NCBI GenBank assembly: GCA_016887485.1
Contig: CP069394.1
Span: 2,294,001-2,358,000 of the forward strand
Length of the DNA: 64,000 nucleotides
Reading direction: 5' to 3'
DNA from: Chloroflexota bacterium
GTDB lineage: Bacteria; Chloroflexota; Anaerolineae; Anaerolineales; Anaerolineaceae
This document shows positions 25,230 to 34,384 of the stretch, in pieces. The translations under genes and the position numbers were made by a program. The stretch's first letter is position 1, and each line of letters starts with the position of its first letter. The notes under the pieces are model-generated. The model ran no database searches. It was not told where the DNA came from and saw nothing but the letters and a program-made list of their open reading frames with translations.

Positions 25230-27626
25230 ATGAACACAAAAGCGTTACATACCCTCGAATACTTGAAGATCATTGACCGGCTGGTGGACTATGCAGATTT
25301 TTCCGCCTCAGCCGATTTGGCGCGCCAGTTGACGCCCACCCCTGACCTGGAAGAGGCCAAGCTGCGCCAGGCCGCAACCCGCGAGGCGCGGCATATCCTC
25401 AGCCTGGATTCGGATGTTTCGTTCCAAATGGCACAGGATATCCGTCCGATGGTGGGACTGGCTCGGCGCGATGGGGTGCTGGAACCGGGGGATCTGCTCG
25501 CCATCCGCAATACCCTGATCGTGGCCCGCACCATCCGGCGCACGCTGGAGAATGTGGCCGCAGACGTCCCGAATCTGGTCAGCCTGGTGGATGGGTTACC
25601 GGTGGGGTTGGGGCTGGTGGACCTGATCGGCAAGACGATCTCGGACAGCGGTGAGGTGCAGGATTCGGCCTCGGAGAAGCTGGGTGAGATCCGCCGGGAG
25701 ATGAAGATCACCTTCGAGCGGATGATGGCCCGGATGCAGAAATACATCTCCGACCCCAATACGGCGAAAATGCTGCAGGAACCGATCATCACTCAACGCA
25801 ACGGCCGCAACGTGCTGCCTTTGCGGGCGGAATTCAAGGGGCGGATCAAGGCAGTGATCCATGACCAGTCGGCTTCGGGTGCAACCCTGTTCATCGAGCC
25901 GCTGGCTGTGGTGGAATGGAATAACCGCTACCGTGAGCTGGAGTTGGCCGAACGTGACGAAGTCCGCCGCATCCTGGCGGAACTGAGCCATTCGGTGGCG
26001 ATGTACGCGGACACTCTCAATATGATGGTGACGGTGCTGGCAGTGCTGGACCTGGCCTTCATGCGCGCCCGCTATGCCGATGACCTGGATGCCAGCGAGC
26101 CGCAGTTACGAGCTTTACCTGAAACACCAAAGGGTAAACACCCCGGCAGCACGATCCGGCTATACAAAGCCCGGCATCCGCTTCTGGACCCGAAAAAAGT
26201 GGTGCCGCTGGATATTGATCTGGATAAGGAAACCTATGCCCTGGTGATCACCGGGCCGAACACGGGTGGCAAAACTGTGACGCTCAAAACGATTGGCCTG
26301 TTGGTGCTGATGGCGCAATCCGGCCTGCAGATCCCTGCCCAATCCGGCTCGGAGTTAACCGTGTTTGAAGACGTCTTTGCCGACATCGGCGATGAGCAGT
26401 CCATTGAACAATCGCTTTCCACTTTCTCCGGCCATGTGACCAACATTGTGGAGATCCTCAAATCCGCTGACAGTCACTCGCTGGTGCTGCTGGATGAGCT
26501 TGGCGCAGGCACGGACCCGCAGGAAGGTTCCGCCCTGGCCCGCGCGGTGATGACCCACCTATTGGACCGCAGCATCACCAGCATGATCGCCACCCATTAC
26601 CCCGAACTGAAAGCCTATGCTCACGCCACGGAAGGCGTGTTGAATGCCAGTGTGGAATTTAACCTGAAGACTTTGCGCCCCACCTATCACCTGGTGATCG
26701 GCCTGCCGGGGCGTTCCAATGCGCTGGCGATTGCCGAGAGGCTAGGGCTGCCGGAGGAGATCATCGACTCAGCCCGGTCGGAGATCAACCCTGCGGACCT
26801 TAGGGCGGAGGACCTGCTGGATGAAATTCACCGCCAGCGAGACCTGGCGCGGCAATCCCGCGAGGAGGCTGACGAAGCCCGCCGCGAAGCCGAAGCGATC
26901 CGTAATGAGCTGGCGAACCGGCTGGATAAAATTGAGGATGAACGCTATGGCGTGCTGGAATCGGCCCGTGAAAGCGCCGAGAAAGACCTTGAGAGTTTGC
27001 GCGAGGAGATGGAGACGCTCCGCCGTCAACTGGTCAAAGCCCGCCAGCCGCTGGAGGCTGTGGACGAGGTGGAAGAGGTGGTGGAAGCGCTGGAAGAGGA
27101 AATCGCAGAGCCCGTTGTTCGCAAAACACCTTCAAAACCAGTGCGGAAGCCCAAAGGACCGTTACGCCTCGGCGAGAAGGTGCACCTGCGCTCAATTGAC
27201 CAGGACGGCGTCGTGACGGCTATTGGCGAAGATGAAGTGGAAGTGCAGATTGGTATGCTGCGCATCCGGGCGCGCCTGGGGGATGTGATCCGCAAGGGTG
27301 AGCCGGAACCTGAGACCGCGCCCAAGCCGAAAAAGCCCAAAGCCGGCCGGGTGATATTACCCAGTACTCAGGACTCGCCGGGCGTGGAGCTCGATATCCG
27401 CGGTCAGCGGGTGGATGAGGGGCTGGATGCCCTTGATCGTTATATTGAACGCGCCTATCTGGTAGGATTGCCATTTGTGCGGATCATCCATGGTAAGGGT
27501 ACCGGTCGCTTGCGCGATGCGGTCCGGGACGCCCTGACCGCTAACCCGCATATCAGCCGGATTGAATCCGGTGGACGGACGGAAGGTGGAGACGGCGTCA
27601 CCGTCGCGCATCTCAAGAACAATTAA
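25230..27626 (+). CDS. mutS2: Endonuclease MutS2
   Basis: A 798-residue MutS homolog lacking the mismatch-recognition domain, known for suppressing homologous recombination and rescuing collided ribosomes. The core and lever domains (1-320) precede the ATPase with Walker A GPNTGGKT at 342-349 and Walker B LLDELGAGTDP. A long charged coiled coil (about 515-625) leads to a KOW-like segment (LGEKVHLRSIDQDGVVTAI) and the C-terminal Smr nuclease domain, LDIRGQRVDEGLDALD and HGKGTG at 754-759. Both ends are intact. The start lacks a Shine-Dalgarno site, consistent with leaderless expression. A terminator follows. Confidence 0.96.
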   Translation: MNTKALHTLEYLKIIDRLVDYADFSASADLARQLTPTPDLEEAKLRQAATREARHILSLDSDVSFQMAQDIRPMVGLARRDGVLEPGDLLAIRNTLIVARTIRRTLENVAADVPNLVSLVDGLPVGLGLVDLIGKTISDSGEVQDSASEKLGEIRREMKITFERMMARMQKYISDPNTAKMLQEPIITQRNGRNVLPLRAEFKGRIKAVIHDQSASGATLFIEPLAVVEWNNRYRELELAERDEVRRILAELSHSVAMYADTLNMMVTVLAVLDLAFMRARYADDLDASEPQLRALPETPKGKHPGSTIRLYKARHPLLDPKKVVPLDIDLDKETYALVITGPNTGGKTVTLKTIGLLVLMAQSGLQIPAQSGSELTVFEDVFADIGDEQSIEQSLSTFSGHVTNIVEILKSADSHSLVLLDELGAGTDPQEGSALARAVMTHLLDRSITSMIATHYPELKAYAHATEGVLNASVEFNLKTLRPTYHLVIGLPGRSNALAIAERLGLPEEIIDSARSEINPADLRAEDLLDEIHRQRDLARQSREEADEARREAEAIRNELANRLDKIEDERYGVLESARESAEKDLESLREEMETLRRQLVKARQPLEAVDEVEEVVEALEEEIAEPVVRKTPSKPVRKPKGPLRLGEKVHLRSIDQDGVVTAIGEDEVEVQIGMLRIRARLGDVIRKGEPEPETAPKPKKPKAGRVILPSTQDSPGVELDIRGQRVDEGLDALDRYIERAYLVGLPFVRIIHGKGTGRLRDAVRDALTANPHISRIESGGRTEGGDGVTVAHLKNN

Positions 27627-27631
27627 AAGAC

Positions 27632-27660
27632 AAAGTCCTCACAAAACGTGAGGACTTTTT
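27632..27660 (+). terminator. Terminator of mutS2
   Basis: AAAGTCCTCAC (27632-27642) and GTGAGGACTTT (27648-27658) pair perfectly around aaaac, with a T-run. Confidence 0.88.
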
Positions 27661-27662
27661 GA

Positions 27663-27744
27663 TGCCGAAGGAGGGAATCGAACCCTCATACCCGTAGGTA
27701 CACGATTTTGAGTCGTGCGCGTCTGCCAGTTCCGCCACTTCGGC
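27663..27744 (-). tRNA. tRNA-Leu (anticodon CAA)
   Basis: A class II tRNA of 82 bases on the minus strand: acceptor GCCGAAG/CTTCGGC, anticodon stem CACGA/TCGTG with loop CTCAAAA (anticodon CAA), variable arm TACC-TACG-GGTA, and T-arm GAGGG-TTCGATT-CCCTC. The discriminator is A; CCA is not encoded. It converges with mutS2. Confidence 0.93.
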
Positions 27745-27834
27745 AAGTGAGACTCCATTTTAACCGTTCACGTGGGGGAGGTCAAGGTGAATAATGCGGG
27801 ATTCGTCAATGGACATGTTTAAGAAACCTGGATA

Positions 27835-28371
27835 TCAGTCCTGATATACTGCTTTGGCGGCTTTAACCCGCCGGTCCCATTCAGATAGGAATCGCTCATA
27901 TCCAGCTTTTTTGAAATCATTGCTATCAACAACCTTTGGTCGGCATGAGTTGTAAAATGCTTTGATAAGAGCGGAAAAATGGAGGATAGCCTCGCACCAT
28001 TCTTTCTCTGAAACAATATATTCTTTATCATCAAATAATAGTCTGATATTACCAAACTCATGGAGAACATCAAAATCTACGCCATCAAAGCACCCAGGAA
28101 TAATGGCATTCTCTGAGTGCTCATCTACAGCCATATAAAAACCACAACATGGGAAGATTTGGTTTTCGTGCAAGCTATCTTTGATGTAATCAGTTTCAAG
28201 CGTGCGGAGCAAAAATATAGCAGCTGCACTTACAGTAAAATCTTCAGTTTTACCATCAACTAGTGTGATCCCATTGACTTCAAGAAATATATTGCCATGC
28301 GCACATAAGTCTTTCTCATCATCTTTGGATCCACCAACCCAATGCATATTTCTTGGTTCTAAAATAATCAT
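27835..28371 (-). CDS. Hypothetical protein
   Basis: A 178-residue soluble protein with no recognised family. It begins MIILEPRNMHWVGGSKDDEKD and has a beta-rich first half (AHGNIFLEVNGITLVDGKTEDFTVS), then AAIFLLRTLETDYI, CCGFYMAVDE and a helical C-terminus with WCEAILHFSALIKAFYNS and YERFLSEWDRRVKAA. The overall style resembles immunity-type proteins of polymorphic toxin systems, but no toxin gene is adjacent and this is only an impression. AGGGAGGAA supports ATG 28371. Confidence 0.65.
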   Translation of the reverse strand: MIILEPRNMHWVGGSKDDEKDLCAHGNIFLEVNGITLVDGKTEDFTVSAAAIFLLRTLETDYIKDSLHENQIFPCCGFYMAVDEHSENAIIPGCFDGVDFDVLHEFGNIRLLFDDKEYIVSEKEWCEAILHFSALIKAFYNSCRPKVVDSNDFKKAGYERFLSEWDRRVKAAKAVYQD

Positions 28372-28497
28372 CTCTATTCCTCCCTGTTGGGACAATTCTG
28401 GTGTCAATCTTAAACTGGATTGTGGGAGGGGTCAAGCAAGTAGGGTGCGCTCCGAACTTGAGCGCACCAAAAAGAAGAGGTGCTAAGGTAAAATTTA

Positions 28498-28523
28498 GTG
28501 CGCACAAAAAAGTGCACACCCTA
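28498..28523 (+). repeat. 26-base direct repeat, copy 1
   Basis: A perfect 26-base match to 28700-28725, itself nearly palindromic (GTGCGCAC-aaaaaa-GTGCACAC). A degenerate version starts at 28442 (AGGGTGCGCTCC). It lies in a 508-base gene-free gap. Confidence 0.75.
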
Positions 28524-28528
28524 TGATC

Positions 28529-28623
28529 AATGTGGGTAGGGGCGACCCTGCCCGCTTCCCCTGGGAGTAGTGGTCGTTCGTAAAAGCATTCTTTTTGGGG
28601 CGGGCACGGAGACCCGCCCCTAC
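28529..28623. repeat. Inverted GC-rich repeat pair (GTAGGGGCG...CGCCCCTAC)
   Basis: GTAGGGGCGACCCTGCCCGC on the left resembles the reverse complement of GGGGCGGGCACGGAGACC plus CGCCCCTAC on the right, giving a MITE-like arrangement about 95 bases long. Related units occur at 6793, 61673, 61925 and 62232. Confidence 0.5.
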
Positions 28624-28699
28624 GGTCAAAATTAAAATATTGATTTATTTAAAAGATACGCTTGCTTAGTAATTAATTTGGTTCTGCAGGATAAATTTG

Positions 28700-28725
28700 G
28701 TGCGCACAAAAAAGTGCACACCCTA
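28700..28725 (+). repeat. 26-base direct repeat, copy 2
   Basis: Identical to 28498-28523. The two copies flank the GC-rich inverted pair at 28529-28623, which could mark an inserted unit of about 200 bases. Confidence 0.75.
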
Positions 28726-28879
28726 CGTTCTAAGCTGGTTTGAAGGAGGGGTCAAGGGAAATGGAAGCTTGTGAAACCTCCTGCCAAATCCGCTGTTCTC
28801 AGGTATCATTGGGGGTACATAAAACGGTTTATTTTCTCCGTTGTCCACCTGGGCAGGGGAGTTTTTGATGGAGTGAAAG

Positions 28880-29953
28880 ATGGAATTAGGCATTATCGGT
28901 TTACCCCAATCCGGCAAGACCACGCTCTTTAACGCACTAACCCGCGGCGACGTGCCCACAGGGATCAGCGGCGGTAAGGTGGAAGTGCACACCGCTGTGA
29001 TTGACGTCCCGGATGAGCGCGTGGACCGGCTGACGGAGATGTTCAAATCCAAGAAGATCGTCTATGCCAAGGTGACCTATGCAGATGTGGCCGGGCTCGA
29101 GGGCAAGGCTGCGGAGGGCGGCATTTCCGGTCCGCTGCTCAACACCCTGGGCCAGATGGATGGCTTCATCCATGTCGTGCGCCAGTTCGACAGCCCCCTG
29201 GTCCCGCACCGGGATGGCAGCATTGATCCCAAGCGTGACCTGGCGAATATGGAAGCCGAATTGATCATCAATGACTTGATCCTGGTGGAACGCAAGCTCC
29301 AGCGGCTGGAAGAGGAACGCAAACGGGGCGGCGTGGGGCGGGACAAGGCTGTGGTGGCACGGGAGACGGAACTCTTTGAGAAGCTGCAAGCGCTGCTGAC
29401 CGAGGAAATCCCCTTGCGCAACGAGACCTTCACCGATGATGAGGAGTTCATGATCTCAAGCTATGGTTTCCTCAGTAAGAAGCCCCAACTGATCGTCGTC
29501 AATCACGCAGAGGATCAGACCCCTATCGAGATTGAGACGCCTTTTGCCAGAACCACAGTGGTCAGTATGCCGGCCAAGCTGGAGATGGATATCGCCCAGC
29601 TGCCCGCTGAAGAGGCGGAGATCTTCCTGGTGGAGTATGGCATTGAAGAACCTGGGTTGAACCGGTTCATCAAGCTGTCCTATGACCTTCTGGGATTGCA
29701 GTCGTTCTTCACCGCTGGCGATAAGGAAACCCATGCCTGGACGGTGGCGCGTGGGGCGTTGGCGCCTGAGGCTGCCGGTGTGATCCATTCCGATATGCAA
29801 AAAGGATTCATCCGCGCCGAAGTGGTCTCGTATGATGACCTGATCACCCTGGGCAGCTTTGCAGAAGCCCGTAATCAGGGACGGCTGCGCGTGGAAGGCA
29901 AGAAATATGTGATGCAGGATGGGGATGTGATCGAAATCCGCTTCAATATTTAG
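28880..29953 (+). CDS. ychF: YchF/OLA1-type P-loop ATPase
   Basis: A 357-residue Obg-family protein that binds ribosomes and prefers ATP over GTP in studied members. Walker A is GLPQSGKTT at 7-15; switch and G3 are in ADVAGLEGKAAEGG. DGFIHVVRQF and the coiled coil (LQRLEEERKR) follow. The G4 position reads VVNHAED where most YchF have NVxE, and the C-terminal TGS domain (about 270-357) includes FFTAGDKETHAWTV and the closing GKKYVMQDGDVIEIRFN. The protein is complete. It is most likely a single-gene unit; repeats flank it on both sides. Confidence 0.93.
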   Translation: MELGIIGLPQSGKTTLFNALTRGDVPTGISGGKVEVHTAVIDVPDERVDRLTEMFKSKKIVYAKVTYADVAGLEGKAAEGGISGPLLNTLGQMDGFIHVVRQFDSPLVPHRDGSIDPKRDLANMEAELIINDLILVERKLQRLEEERKRGGVGRDKAVVARETELFEKLQALLTEEIPLRNETFTDDEEFMISSYGFLSKKPQLIVVNHAEDQTPIEIETPFARTTVVSMPAKLEMDIAQLPAEEAEIFLVEYGIEEPGLNRFIKLSYDLLGLQSFFTAGDKETHAWTVARGALAPEAAGVIHSDMQKGFIRAEVVSYDDLITLGSFAEARNQGRLRVEGKKYVMQDGDVIEIRFNI

Positions 29954-29979
29954 CGATTAACAAGAATTATCAACTCGTA

Positions 29980-30083
29980 GGTCACGCATGGTGAGGCAGA
30001 GCCGAACCTGCGTGACTTTTTAATTGCTTGATGGAAAATTCAATATTGCGCGGATTAGTCACGCTTCCAGCGAGACCTACGAA
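29980..30083. repeat. Dispersed GTAGGTCACGC repeat fragments
   Basis: GTAGGTCACGCATGGTGAGG (about 29980) and GTCACGCTTCCAGCGAGACC (about 30056) match parts of the large repeat at 61.78-61.86 kb and 62.09-62.16 kb. GTCACGCA and TGCGTGAC can also form a hairpin here. Confidence 0.55.
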
Positions 30084-30104
30084 GGCTTAAATAAATAAAT
30101 TAAT

Positions 30105-30133
30105 GGCCGCATCTGACTCATGCGGCCTTTTTT
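30105..30133 (+). terminator. Strong terminator hairpin
   Basis: GGCCGCAT (30105-30112) and ATGCGGCC (30120-30127) with loop ctgactc and six T. Confidence 0.85.
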
Positions 30134-30248
30134 CTGTCACACGAGGTCCGGGTGACTTAGCTGGTTTGGGTTGGATGCCAGGCCAGCCAAAATGAGAGGA
30201 TCAAAACCGTGGCGAGATAGATTTACAAAGACTTATGGTTATTTGCTT

Positions 30249-30277
30249 TTGTTTGTCGGTCAAATCCATTCTATAAT
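30249..30277 (+). promoter_or_regulatory. Candidate promoter of pcrA
   Basis: TTGTTT (30249-30254) and TATAAT (30272-30277) are 17 bases apart, about 130 bases before the pcrA start. Confidence 0.5.
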
Positions 30278-30409
30278 GACAGTGTTATTAGATTTGTGAT
30301 AGTGTTTTAAGATTCAACAAATAGATTGCTAAGTCTTTATTCCGGGTTCTCAATTGCACCCCAAGTTCCGTTGACGCAGCTCTGTGGCAACGGTAGAATT
30401 TTGGTCATC

Positions 30410-32611
30410 ATGGCAGATATACTCAACGAACTCAATCAACAACAAAAGAATGCTGTCGCCGCGCCGTCAGGACCGGTTTTGGTTTTGGCTGGGCCAGGCT
30501 CCGGAAAGACCCGGGTGCTGACCTATCGCGTGGCTTATCTGATCGCTGTGCTGGGCGTTCAGCCCTATCAAATCCTGGCGGTCACCTTCACCAATAAGGC
30601 GGCCCGCGAAATGGAAAGCCGCGTGGCGGGATTATTAGGCAATAAGGCGGATGGCCTTTGGCTGGGCACATTCCACCGGATATGCGGTCGAATTTTGCGC
30701 CGGGAAGCTTCCTACCTGCCCGTGGATCATAACTTTGTGATCTTCGATTCCGATGACCAGCTCACATTGATCAAACGGGTGATCAAAGAGAAACGCCTGA
30801 ACGATAAGGACTATCGCCCGCGTCAGGTGCATTCCCTGATCAGCAAAGCCAAGAATGACCTCTTGGGACCGGATGAATTCCCTATTGAGGGCTATCGGGA
30901 TGAAGTCATCGCAGAGATCTATCAGGCCTATCAGGCCTATCTGATCGCCAGCAACGCGATGGATTTTGACGACATGCTGCTCTATGCCGCCACGCTGCTG
31001 GAAACCTATCCGGAAGTGCGTAAAAAGTATGCTCAGCGCTTCACACATATCCTGGTGGACGAATTCCAGGATACCAATATGGCGCAGTATAAGCTGCTCT
31101 CTCACCTGGCATCTTTCCACAAGAACATCTTTGTGGTTGGCGATGAGGACCAGTCAATTTATCGTTGGCGCGGTGCAGACTATCACAATGTGGAAAGGTT
31201 CATGAGGGACTATCCCGATGCGGGCAAGATCCTCCTGGAACAGAATTACCGCTCCACTCAGAAGATATTGGATGGTGCGGTCGCGGTGATCAATGAGAAC
31301 GCCAACCGGACCCAGAAGAAACTCTTCACGGACCGCGGCTCTGGTGAGGCGATTGTGGTTAAGGAAGCCTATGACGACAAGGCTGAGGCGGAATATGTGG
31401 TGGAAACCATTGACCGTCAGGCTCGTATGGGGCTGGCTAATGAATCGGATTTCGCGGTCATGTATCGCACCAACGCCCAATCCCGCCAACTGGAAGAAGC
31501 CTTTCGCCGGGCGAACATGCCCTGCCGGCTGGTTGGCACCCAGCGGTTTTACGGCCGCCGGGAAGTGAAGGATGTGATCGCTTACCTGCGGCTGATCTAT
31601 AACCCTCGGGATGAGGTCAGCCTGGCAAGGGTGATCAATACGCCGCCCCGCGGGATTGGTTCTGTGACCGAACAGCAGCTCAATGCGGTTGCTCGCCAGG
31701 CCGAGATGAGCAGCGGGGAAGTGCTGCTGGCGATGAACACCGAAAAAGGAGCGCCCTTTGTGGAAGCGCTGGAACGCTCTGCCCAGCGATTGTTGCCCTT
31801 CAGCAAGCTGCTGCGGGGTTGGCGAGAGAAGCTGAACCGCATTACATTGGGCGAGCTGTTTGATGAGATCGTGCTGGATACGGACTATGAAAGCTACATC
31901 GCCGATGAAAGTGAAGAAGATCAGGACCGCTGGGGCAACGTCTTAGAACTGCGTCAGGTTCTGTTGGAGTATGAGGATCGGGATTTGGCGGAATTTCTGG
32001 AAGCGATGGCTTTGATGGCCGACCAGGATACTCTGCCCGATTCGTTGGATGCGCCCACCTTGATGACCCTGCACGCCGCCAAGGGGCTGGAATTCCCCCA
32101 GGTCTTCATCATTGGCCTGGATGAACAATTTCTGCCGCACAGCCGGTCCAAGGATGATGCTGAATCGATGGCGGAAGAGCGCCGCTTGTTCTATGTGGGG
32201 ATGACCCGGGCCAAAAACCGGCTTTACCTCACCCGGGCGCTCAGGCGGAGAACCCCCTATGGCAGCTATGAGGATATGATTCCTTCCCGCTTCCTTGAGG
32301 ATCTGCCGGAGGAACTAATCAAGGGTAAATTCACCCACTCCTATGACACGACGGAGACCTACGATCGGTCTTCTTACCAATGGGAAACGCCTTTTGGTTC
32401 GACCAGCGGACGTAAGAAGCCCACACCACCGAAAGCGGTTGAACAGCGATTCCAGCCAGAGATGCAGGTGATGCATCCCACCTATGGAAAAGGTGTGGTT
32501 CGAAAGAGTATATTAGAGTATGGGGATGAGACGGTTGAAGTCTATTTTGAGGGTTTGGGGTTGAAAGCGCTGGTGGCCTCAATGTCCAGCCTGCAGATCC
32601 TCGAGGATTGA
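30410..32611 (+). CDS. pcrA: ATP-dependent DNA helicase PcrA/UvrD
   Basis: A 733-residue superfamily 1A 3'-5' helicase for nucleotide excision repair and removal of recombinase or polymerase from DNA. Motifs in order: Q-motif LNELNQQQKNAV, Walker A GPGSGKT at 28-34, TFTNKAAREM, Walker B VDEFQDTN, GDEDQSIYRWRGA, EQNYRST, TLHAAKGLEFPQVFI and EERRLFYVGMTRAK. The C-terminus carries the Tudor-like RNA polymerase-binding segment (MHPTYGKGVVRKS). ATG 30410 is chosen to match the family N-terminus; an in-frame TTG at 30326 would add an atypical extension. No clear ribosome site precedes the ATG. Confidence 0.95.
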   Translation: MADILNELNQQQKNAVAAPSGPVLVLAGPGSGKTRVLTYRVAYLIAVLGVQPYQILAVTFTNKAAREMESRVAGLLGNKADGLWLGTFHRICGRILRREASYLPVDHNFVIFDSDDQLTLIKRVIKEKRLNDKDYRPRQVHSLISKAKNDLLGPDEFPIEGYRDEVIAEIYQAYQAYLIASNAMDFDDMLLYAATLLETYPEVRKKYAQRFTHILVDEFQDTNMAQYKLLSHLASFHKNIFVVGDEDQSIYRWRGADYHNVERFMRDYPDAGKILLEQNYRSTQKILDGAVAVINENANRTQKKLFTDRGSGEAIVVKEAYDDKAEAEYVVETIDRQARMGLANESDFAVMYRTNAQSRQLEEAFRRANMPCRLVGTQRFYGRREVKDVIAYLRLIYNPRDEVSLARVINTPPRGIGSVTEQQLNAVARQAEMSSGEVLLAMNTEKGAPFVEALERSAQRLLPFSKLLRGWREKLNRITLGELFDEIVLDTDYESYIADESEEDQDRWGNVLELRQVLLEYEDRDLAEFLEAMALMADQDTLPDSLDAPTLMTLHAAKGLEFPQVFIIGLDEQFLPHSRSKDDAESMAEERRLFYVGMTRAKNRLYLTRALRRRTPYGSYEDMIPSRFLEDLPEELIKGKFTHSYDTTETYDRSSYQWETPFGSTSGRKKPTPPKAVEQRFQPEMQVMHPTYGKGVVRKSILEYGDETVEVYFEGLGLKALVASMSSLQILED

Positions 32612-32625
32612 GAACGGATCGAAAG

Positions 32626-34152
32626 ATGAAAAAGTCCAGTCTACATCTGATAGGGGTATTGTTGGTGTTAATGCTGGTCAGCCTGGCTTGCCGGCTGACA
32701 ACGGCAACCCCGGCTTCCTGGTCCGGCACGCCCACGGCTGAGGCCCGCAAGGCGACCAATGACGCGATCAATGCCACCCAGCAGGCTGCCATTGGGGAAG
32801 AGGTGCCCCTGCTGACCCCCACGGCAACAGAGGTCGTTGCGACGACCACGCCCCGCCCAACCGTCGCGGTCGATGGCCCCTGGCTAGTCTTCCCGGCACC
32901 TGACGATCCGGGCCTGCTTTTGGCTTATGATGTGGACGCCGGCGTGACTTTGGAGATCTCCCTGCCTGCGCCAATCTATACCTCCGACCTGATCAATGGA
33001 CTTTCTCCTGATGGACACACCTTGATCGTCCGGGCGGGCTCGCCTTTGAACACAGATGAATTTGCGCTCTATCAGATTGACCTCCCTTCCACCACGGTCA
33101 CCAAGCTGACACCCTTGCTGAGCCTGGTTGTGCAGCGGAAGATCGTGAATGAGGAAGGCACCCGTGCTTTTGACACCCTGCGAGCGGTCACCCGCGAGGA
33201 TGGGCTGGCCTGGTCACCGGATGGGCGATACCTGGCTTTTACCGCCGCTTTGAACGTCACCTCGAGTGATCTCTATCTCTGGGATTCGACCACAGGCAGT
33301 ATTGAACGGCTGAATGGGCTCTATTCCCACAGCGCGTCACCTTTCTGGTCCCCCAGCGGCAACTGGTTGATCACTCAGGAATTGGGCGATTACACGGAAG
33401 AAACCGGGTGGCGTTCGGAGGTTGTGACCGGGGTGAGCGTTCCCGGATTTGATAACCAGAACTCACTCTATCTGCCATCTCCCGGCAGCCAGGGAGAGGT
33501 TTTCATTGGCTGGCTGAACGCCCAAACGATGATGAGCTATTCCCAGACGGCGGATGGACCGTTCGAGCTGCGTCAGGTCAATGTGGATTCGCTGGCGGAG
33601 AGCGTTCTGCTGGGTGGGGCGTTCCGTTTGGCGGCTCTTGACCCCAATGCGCCATCCTATGCTTTTATCTTGGATGAAAGCCAGGCTGTTGAGAAGAATA
33701 TGTTGAGCGGGGTCTATCTGGTGGCAGCCGGCAGCGCGGTTAGGTCACTGCAGATGGTGGGGGATTGGTCCGGGCTATATGCTGAACCGAATGACCTGTT
33801 CATTGCGGTGGGCGTCAAAGGGCTGATCGGCTTTTCAGCCAATGGCAGCGGTTTTTCGCTTTCGGATGAGCGGATGGCGAGTGTTTCCCCCAGCGGGAAC
33901 TGGATGGTGGCCTGGGGCACGGAGGAGGGTGGTGAAAGCGGTGCCCGGCTTTATCAGAGTACCAGAGGCACGATCCTGCAAACCCTGACGGACCTGCCGG
34001 TTCGGGATGTGGTTTGGCAGCCTGATTCAATGGCGTTCTATCTGACCACTGAGGATTCGATCTATCGGATGGCATTTCCGCAGCTATCACTGGAGTTTAT
34101 CGCCGGTGGCTTTGATCCGGAGAACCTGCCTGTGATCACCTGGGTGGAATGA
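32626..34152 (+). CDS. Beta-propeller lipoprotein
   Basis: A 508-residue lipoprotein: signal peptide with lipobox LMLVSLAC (Cys22), Thr/Pro-rich linker (PTATEVVATTTPRPT), then a repeated beta-sheet region with TolB/WD40-like propeller units: LAWSPDGRYLAFTA, FWSPSGNWLIT, VSPSGNWMVAWG and VVWQPDSMAFYLTT. Such proteins bind partners outside the membrane; none is identifiable. It starts 14 bases after pcrA and may be cotranscribed. Fragments of its 3' end occur twice downstream (39830-40027 and 41959-42074), joined to nadK 5' sequence, so this gene flanks the insertion hotspot. Confidence 0.82.
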   Translation: MKKSSLHLIGVLLVLMLVSLACRLTTATPASWSGTPTAEARKATNDAINATQQAAIGEEVPLLTPTATEVVATTTPRPTVAVDGPWLVFPAPDDPGLLLAYDVDAGVTLEISLPAPIYTSDLINGLSPDGHTLIVRAGSPLNTDEFALYQIDLPSTTVTKLTPLLSLVVQRKIVNEEGTRAFDTLRAVTREDGLAWSPDGRYLAFTAALNVTSSDLYLWDSTTGSIERLNGLYSHSASPFWSPSGNWLITQELGDYTEETGWRSEVVTGVSVPGFDNQNSLYLPSPGSQGEVFIGWLNAQTMMSYSQTADGPFELRQVNVDSLAESVLLGGAFRLAALDPNAPSYAFILDESQAVEKNMLSGVYLVAAGSAVRSLQMVGDWSGLYAEPNDLFIAVGVKGLIGFSANGSGFSLSDERMASVSPSGNWMVAWGTEEGGESGARLYQSTRGTILQTLTDLPVRDVVWQPDSMAFYLTTEDSIYRMAFPQLSLEFIAGGFDPENLPVITWVE

Positions 34153-34312
34153 GGGGGACGAACGGGGGGATAAACGGTCAATTCCCTATAGGCCATAATT
34201 TTACACTTTTTCCACGAATAGTTACCCCTACCTTGTTCTTTCAAGTAAATAAAGAGTTGCAGTTAATGGGTATATCCCTGAAACCAGGTCTTAAAATACC
34301 ACAGAATCACTA

Positions 34313-34363
34313 TTGACTTATACTATTTTTATGATATACTTCATATATAATGAAGTATATCAT
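34313..34363 (+). promoter_or_regulatory. Promoter overlapped by a 33-base perfect palindrome
   Basis: TTGACT (34313-34318) and TATACT (34335-34340) are 16 bases apart. ATGATATACTTCAT (34331-34344) and ATGAAGTATATCAT (34350-34363) are perfect 14-base inverted arms around ATATA, covering the -10 box and the start site. This is the strongest operator-like signal of the accessory block; the winged-helix protein at 35214 in the same operon is the obvious candidate binder. Confidence 0.8.
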
Positions 34364-34384
34364 ACAGCAAAAGAGAGGTAACCC

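Noticed and set aside
28498-28725. CRISPR array
   Set aside because: Only two identical repeats about 200 bases apart and no cas genes; the period is wrong for CRISPR.
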